From a candidate division TA06 bacterium (lineage in GTDB: Bacteria; Hydrothermota; DG-26; E44-bin18; JADFOU01): a stretch of DNA of 14,089 nucleotides. The position numbers and the translations under genes are program-made. How positions within the stretch are numbered: position 1 is the stretch's first letter; each line of letters opens with the position of its first letter. Positions 11,435-14,089 of this stretch are shown here, in pieces. The notes under the pieces are model-generated. The model searched no databases, was not told where the DNA came from, and saw only the letters and a program-made list of their open reading frames with translations. The stretch is taken from positions 1 through 14,089 of the forward strand of contig JADFOU010000019.1 in the NCBI GenBank assembly GCA_022562655.1, given 5' to 3'.

Positions 11435-12661
11435 ATGAAATTTCCCCTACCATACAAATTGCACTGTGGTTGGTGTGGCCGGTCTCACCCGGCGGAGGTG
11501 TTGCAGCAAACCTGTACCGACTGCCGTCGACCGCTCTTAGCCAGGTTCGAACTGAACCCCACTCTTGGGAAAAAGATCCGCGAGCGTCTGGGCTCATCCT
11601 CGAATAATCCTCACTCCCCGCATTCATTGTGGCGGTATAGTGATATCCTACCGGTAGCGAACCCTTCCCGGGCAATTACCTTAGGGGAAGGAGGAACCCC
11701 CCTATTAAAAGCGGAACGGCTGGGATCACAGTTTGGGGTGAAACACCTCTGGTTCAAAGATGAATCTCAAAATCCTACTGGGTCTTTCAAGGCTCGGGGA
11801 ATGAGCGTGGCTATCTCACGAGCCATTGAACTGGGCGCCCGGCGGTTTTGCGTTCCCTCGGCGGGGAATGCCGCGGGAGCGGCGGCGGCCTATGTTGCCC
11901 AAACGGATTGTGAGCTTCGAGTCTACATGCCGGCTGATTCCGGAGAAGGCTTCTTTTCCGAATGCCGGGCATTCGGCGCGGAGGTCATGATGGTCGAAGG
12001 GACGATCGCAACCTGCGCCCACCGTATGGAAGCCGAATGTTCTCCGGAGGAATGGTTTGACCTTTCAACTTTGAAAGAACCGTACCGTCTCGAAGGCAAG
12101 AAGACGATGGGTTTTGAACTGTACGAAGACTTTGGCGGAGAGCTTCCTGATGTCATCCTCTATCCGACTGGAGGAGGCACTGGCTTGATCGGAATGTGGA
12201 AAGCATTTCAAGAAATGCGAGAGATGGGATGGCTTGAAAATGACGATTTTCCTCGAATGGTCAGTGTTCAAACAGCCGGCTGCGCACCCATCGTCCATGC
12301 CTTTGAACGGGGTGAAGAAACCGCGAAGCCGATAGACAACCCGCAAACGGCCGCCCTGGGGCTCCGAGTCCCCGGTCCCATTGGAGACTTTCTCATTCTT
12401 CGGGCTATCCGAGAATCCGGTGGTGCCGCGGTGATGGTCACAGAAGCGGAGTGGGTGGAAGGCCAAGGGCAGCTGGCTCGAGACCTTGGGATCTTCGCTT
12501 CCCCCGAGGGGGGCGCCGCCCTTGCAGGGTTAAGGAAGATTCTCGATAATGAAATCATATCCGGAGACGAAAGGATTGTCATTTTCAATACCGGAACCGG
12601 GTTTAAATACCCCCCAACGACCTGGCCAACTCCCCCACCGTACCAGGGGATTGCAGCCTGA
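11435..12661 (+). CDS. thrC: Threonine synthase
   Basis: ThrC is a PLP enzyme that converts O-phosphohomoserine to threonine and phosphate, the last step of threonine synthesis. The 408-residue product begins with a zinc-ribbon segment, Cys11-x2-Cys14 and Cys27-x2-Cys30, seen in one branch of threonine synthases. Next come GEGGTPLLKAERLG (84-97), the PLP lysine in NPTGSFKARGMS (Lys119), the loop SAGNAAGAAAAY (142-153) and PTGGGTGLIGMWKAF. FNTGTGFKYP lies near the end. I chose the ATG at 11435; an upstream in-frame TTG (11399) would only add codons made of ACTGCC-type repeat. The gene is much more GC-rich than its neighbours (11821-11880 has 42 G+C of 60), which suggests a separate origin. No other threonine pathway genes are nearby. 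A related PLP lyase cannot be wholly excluded. Confidence 0.9.
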   Translation: MKFPLPYKLHCGWCGRSHPAEVLQQTCTDCRRPLLARFELNPTLGKKIRERLGSSSNNPHSPHSLWRYSDILPVANPSRAITLGEGGTPLLKAERLGSQFGVKHLWFKDESQNPTGSFKARGMSVAISRAIELGARRFCVPSAGNAAGAAAAYVAQTDCELRVYMPADSGEGFFSECRAFGAEVMMVEGTIATCAHRMEAECSPEEWFDLSTLKEPYRLEGKKTMGFELYEDFGGELPDVILYPTGGGTGLIGMWKAFQEMREMGWLENDDFPRMVSVQTAGCAPIVHAFERGEETAKPIDNPQTAALGLRVPGPIGDFLILRAIRESGGAAVMVTEAEWVEGQGQLARDLGIFASPEGGAALAGLRKILDNEIISGDERIVIFNTGTGFKYPPTTWPTPPPYQGIAA

Positions 12662-12741
12662 CGTGACCTATGAACTACCGCGCAAGAAGACCCGTACAAT
12701 CTCATCGTGAAAACGGCGGCAGACACTATAAAATTACAACA

Positions 12742-13659
12742 ATGAAATCAAATTTTCTTATATTGATTTGCTTGTTAGGACTGTTGTTAGGGGGTTGCAG
12801 CACGACCCAAATGGCTGCCGATCAAACAACAGCAATTATAGTAAAGGCAATGCCTGCCTATGACAGAGAGACCGACTTAGAACTTGCCGAACAAGCAATC
12901 GCAGGAAATTTGAAATTTTTTGAGGGTCTTCTTGAAGTAACGCCAAACAACCCTGACCTGTTGCTCGTAACTTCAAGTAGTTTCTCCCGTTATACATACG
13001 GTTTTATCGAAGAGAAGATAGATATTGCTGATGGACGAGATGATTTTAAAGAAAAAGAGAGGTTGGTCACGCGAGCCATTGACTTCTATGGGCGGGCAAG
13101 AAAGTATGGATTTAAATTGATCACTCAATCTCGGAAGGATTTTCCAGAGATTCTTGAACAAGACTTGAAGCAACTTTCGTCAGAGCTAAAGTTTTTTAAA
13201 AAGAAAGACGTTCCTGCGTTGTTCTGGACTGCGTTTGCCTGGGGAAATATCATCAATCTACAACAAAGGGATCCTGCGCGACTTGCCGAGTTGCCAAAAG
13301 TTGAACTGATGATGCAAAGGGTTTTGGAACTGGATGAAAACTATTTCTTCGGAAGTGTGCATCTCTTTTACGGCGTTTATTATGGAAGTCGTCCAGAAAT
13401 ACTGGGAGGCAACCCAGAGAAGGCAAGACAACATTTGCAACGGTCGATTGAAATTACCAATGGTAAATACCTGATGGCTAAGTTTCTTTTGGCGAGATAC
13501 TATGCCGTACCTGTCCAGGATAGAAAATTGTTCGAGGACACCTTACAGGAGATTCTTTCAGCACCGCCTGACCTTTTGCCCGAACAGGGTCTTGCCAATG
13601 AATTAGCAAAACGTAGAGCTGAACTCTGGCTTAAACGTGCAGATAAACTCTTCTTTTAA
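12742..13659 (+). CDS. TatT-like lipoprotein (TRAP transporter accessory family)
   Basis: The 305-residue protein starts with a lipoprotein signal peptide: positively charged MKSN, a hydrophobic run, and lipobox LGGC with the lipidated Cys at 19. The mature part is helical and TPR-like, with repeated patterns such as ARLAELPKVELMMQRVLELDENYFFGSVHLFYGVYYG and GGNPEKARQHLQRSIEI. The opening (TTAIIVKAMPAYDRETDLELAEQAI) and layout fit the TatT family, periplasmic lipoproteins that form trimers and work with the solute-binding subunit of some TRAP transporters. I use the ATG at 12742 because it starts the signal peptide; an upstream in-frame ATG (12670) would add 24 residues ahead of it. No TRAP transporter genes are in the window, so the partner is elsewhere or the role differs. 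Confidence 0.82.
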   Translation: MKSNFLILICLLGLLLGGCSTTQMAADQTTAIIVKAMPAYDRETDLELAEQAIAGNLKFFEGLLEVTPNNPDLLLVTSSSFSRYTYGFIEEKIDIADGRDDFKEKERLVTRAIDFYGRARKYGFKLITQSRKDFPEILEQDLKQLSSELKFFKKKDVPALFWTAFAWGNIINLQQRDPARLAELPKVELMMQRVLELDENYFFGSVHLFYGVYYGSRPEILGGNPEKARQHLQRSIEITNGKYLMAKFLLARYYAVPVQDRKLFEDTLQEILSAPPDLLPEQGLANELAKRRAELWLKRADKLFF

Positions 13660-13896
13660 TGTAAGTTAAGAAGTCGGTTCTTGACAAATCAAATAACGAT
13701 ATCAATGGACGGTTCTGTACGATGAGTAAATTGACGAGACAGTCCTTGACCCATGAAGCCGTATCAAATTTTCAAATGAGAAAAGAAAACTTCCAGAAAC
13801 ATTTTGTTTAAATTTGAGAATTGACCCCGTCCCTATATTCCTTACTATCGAAAATTGAAAAACGATCACCTATTTTTACGAGAGGGGAAAATAAGA

Positions 13897-13961
13897 TGTC
13901 GTATTTCCGCATGAGTTGTCGTTTTTTTGACATGACCCGTCGTATTTTCGCATGAGATGTC
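13897..13961 (+). repeat. Three tandem ~20-base repeats, IS-end-like
   Basis: Units begin at 13897, 13917 and 13938, each close to TGTCGTATTTYCGCATGAGN, followed by a fourth TGTC at 13958. Units 1 and 3 match at 17 of 18 positions from GTCG to the last GAG; unit 2 is more diverged (TTTTTTTGACATGACC in its centre). Tandem ~20-base repeats that begin with TG are typical of transposase-binding ends of IS21-family elements. No transposase gene is visible in the window. Confidence 0.65.
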
Positions 13962-14037
13962 AGGAATGGTGATCCTACCAATTTTCTCAAAAGTCAATAA
14001 TCAAGTGAGACCTCTTAAAATTAAGATACTTTTGGCA

Positions 14038-14063
14038 TTCTCGCTTTATCAATAAAGTGAGAA
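14038..14063 (+). repeat. Stem-loop near the window end
   Basis: TTCTCGCTTTAT (14038-14049) pairs with ATAAAGTGAGAA (14052-14063) over 12 positions, one being a G-U pair. CCTCTT (14011-14016) can also pair with AAGAGG (14063-14068), at the cost of the innermost stem's last base. The T-rich run that follows is not directly attached, so a terminator role is uncertain. Confidence 0.55.
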
Positions 14064-14089
14064 AGAGGAAGTCTTTATTTTCTCATTTG

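Larger units (their letters stand above)
13660..14089. other. Gene-free stretch, possibly a remnant of mobile DNA
   Basis: About 430 AT-rich bases follow the lipoprotein gene with no convincing reading frame on either strand. The stretch contains the phrase TTGACCCCGTCCCT (near 13822-13835), the tandem ~20-base repeats at 13897-13961 and a stem-loop near the window end. Together these suggest insertion-sequence remains or the edge of an element that continues beyond the window. Confidence 0.5.

Noticed and set aside
12268..12726. 152-codon open frame on the minus strand
   Set aside because: It is antisense to the end of thrC in GC-rich DNA, where long open frames arise by chance.
12670..12741. 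Upstream start for the TatT-like lipoprotein
   Set aside because: It would put 24 charged residues before an otherwise standard lipoprotein signal peptide, so the ATG at 12742 is preferred.
13682..13730. Promoter with TTGACA near 13682
   Set aside because: No acceptable -10 hexamer lies 16-18 bases downstream, and no gene follows.
13897..13961. Possible CRISPR repeats
   Set aside because: The units are about 20 bases and directly adjacent, with no unique spacers between them.
13808..13990. 60-codon open frame on the minus strand
   Set aside because: Much of it is translated from the tandem ~20-base repeats; no start context or family resemblance is seen.

Overview
The window looks like a stretch of chromosome from an uncultured, Gram-negative, probably anaerobic bacterium. 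The Gram-negative reading rests on an LpxL-type acyltransferase and a TatT-like lipoprotein. The anaerobic reading rests on the NADH-sensing repressor Rex placed directly in front of what looks like the start of an ATP synthase operon. Rex beside ATP synthase genes, together with a der-plsY-gpsA block, is what I would expect of Desulfobacterota or a nearby phylum. That placement is inference from gene content, not a marker-gene result.

Bases 1-1967 are read leftward: hisC, rex, then a partial atpZ/atpI-type gene cut by the window edge. rex has its own promoter with a well-formed Rex box just downstream of the -10, and it overlaps the atpZ-like gene by four bases, so Rex probably controls itself and the ATP synthase genes beyond the edge. 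A divergent promoter region (1968-2219) separates this group from der.

Bases 2220-10475 are all read rightward and are mostly housekeeping: der (ribosome assembly GTPase), plsY and gpsA (start of phospholipid synthesis), a decayed tRNA and an intact tRNA-Pro(GGG), an LpxL-like acyltransferase, a GT2 glycosyltransferase, surE and pcm (nucleotide clean-up and protein repair), tRNA-Pro(CGG), a LOG-like (SLOG) protein and apt (adenine salvage).

Bases 10476-14089 are more mixed in composition: an AT-rich transglutaminase-like gene of unknown function, a GC-rich threonine synthase, a TatT-like lipoprotein, and about 430 bases without a gene that hold tandem ~20-bp repeats resembling an insertion sequence end.

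The most unusual signal is in the gaps. Nearly every intergenic space is filled with degenerate short-period DNA (7-base units, in some gaps 8-base). Each gap has its own unit sequence, several fold back as inverted repeats, and some run right up to the next start codon. The same material has entered coding DNA: the linker of Der and the C-terminal tails of PlsY and SurE. A second dispersed element, a 15-bp palindrome close to TCCGCCTWAGGCGGA, occurs five times. None of the twelve rightward genes has a clear Shine-Dalgarno sequence. I found no CRISPR array, no complete transposase and no recognisable defence system.
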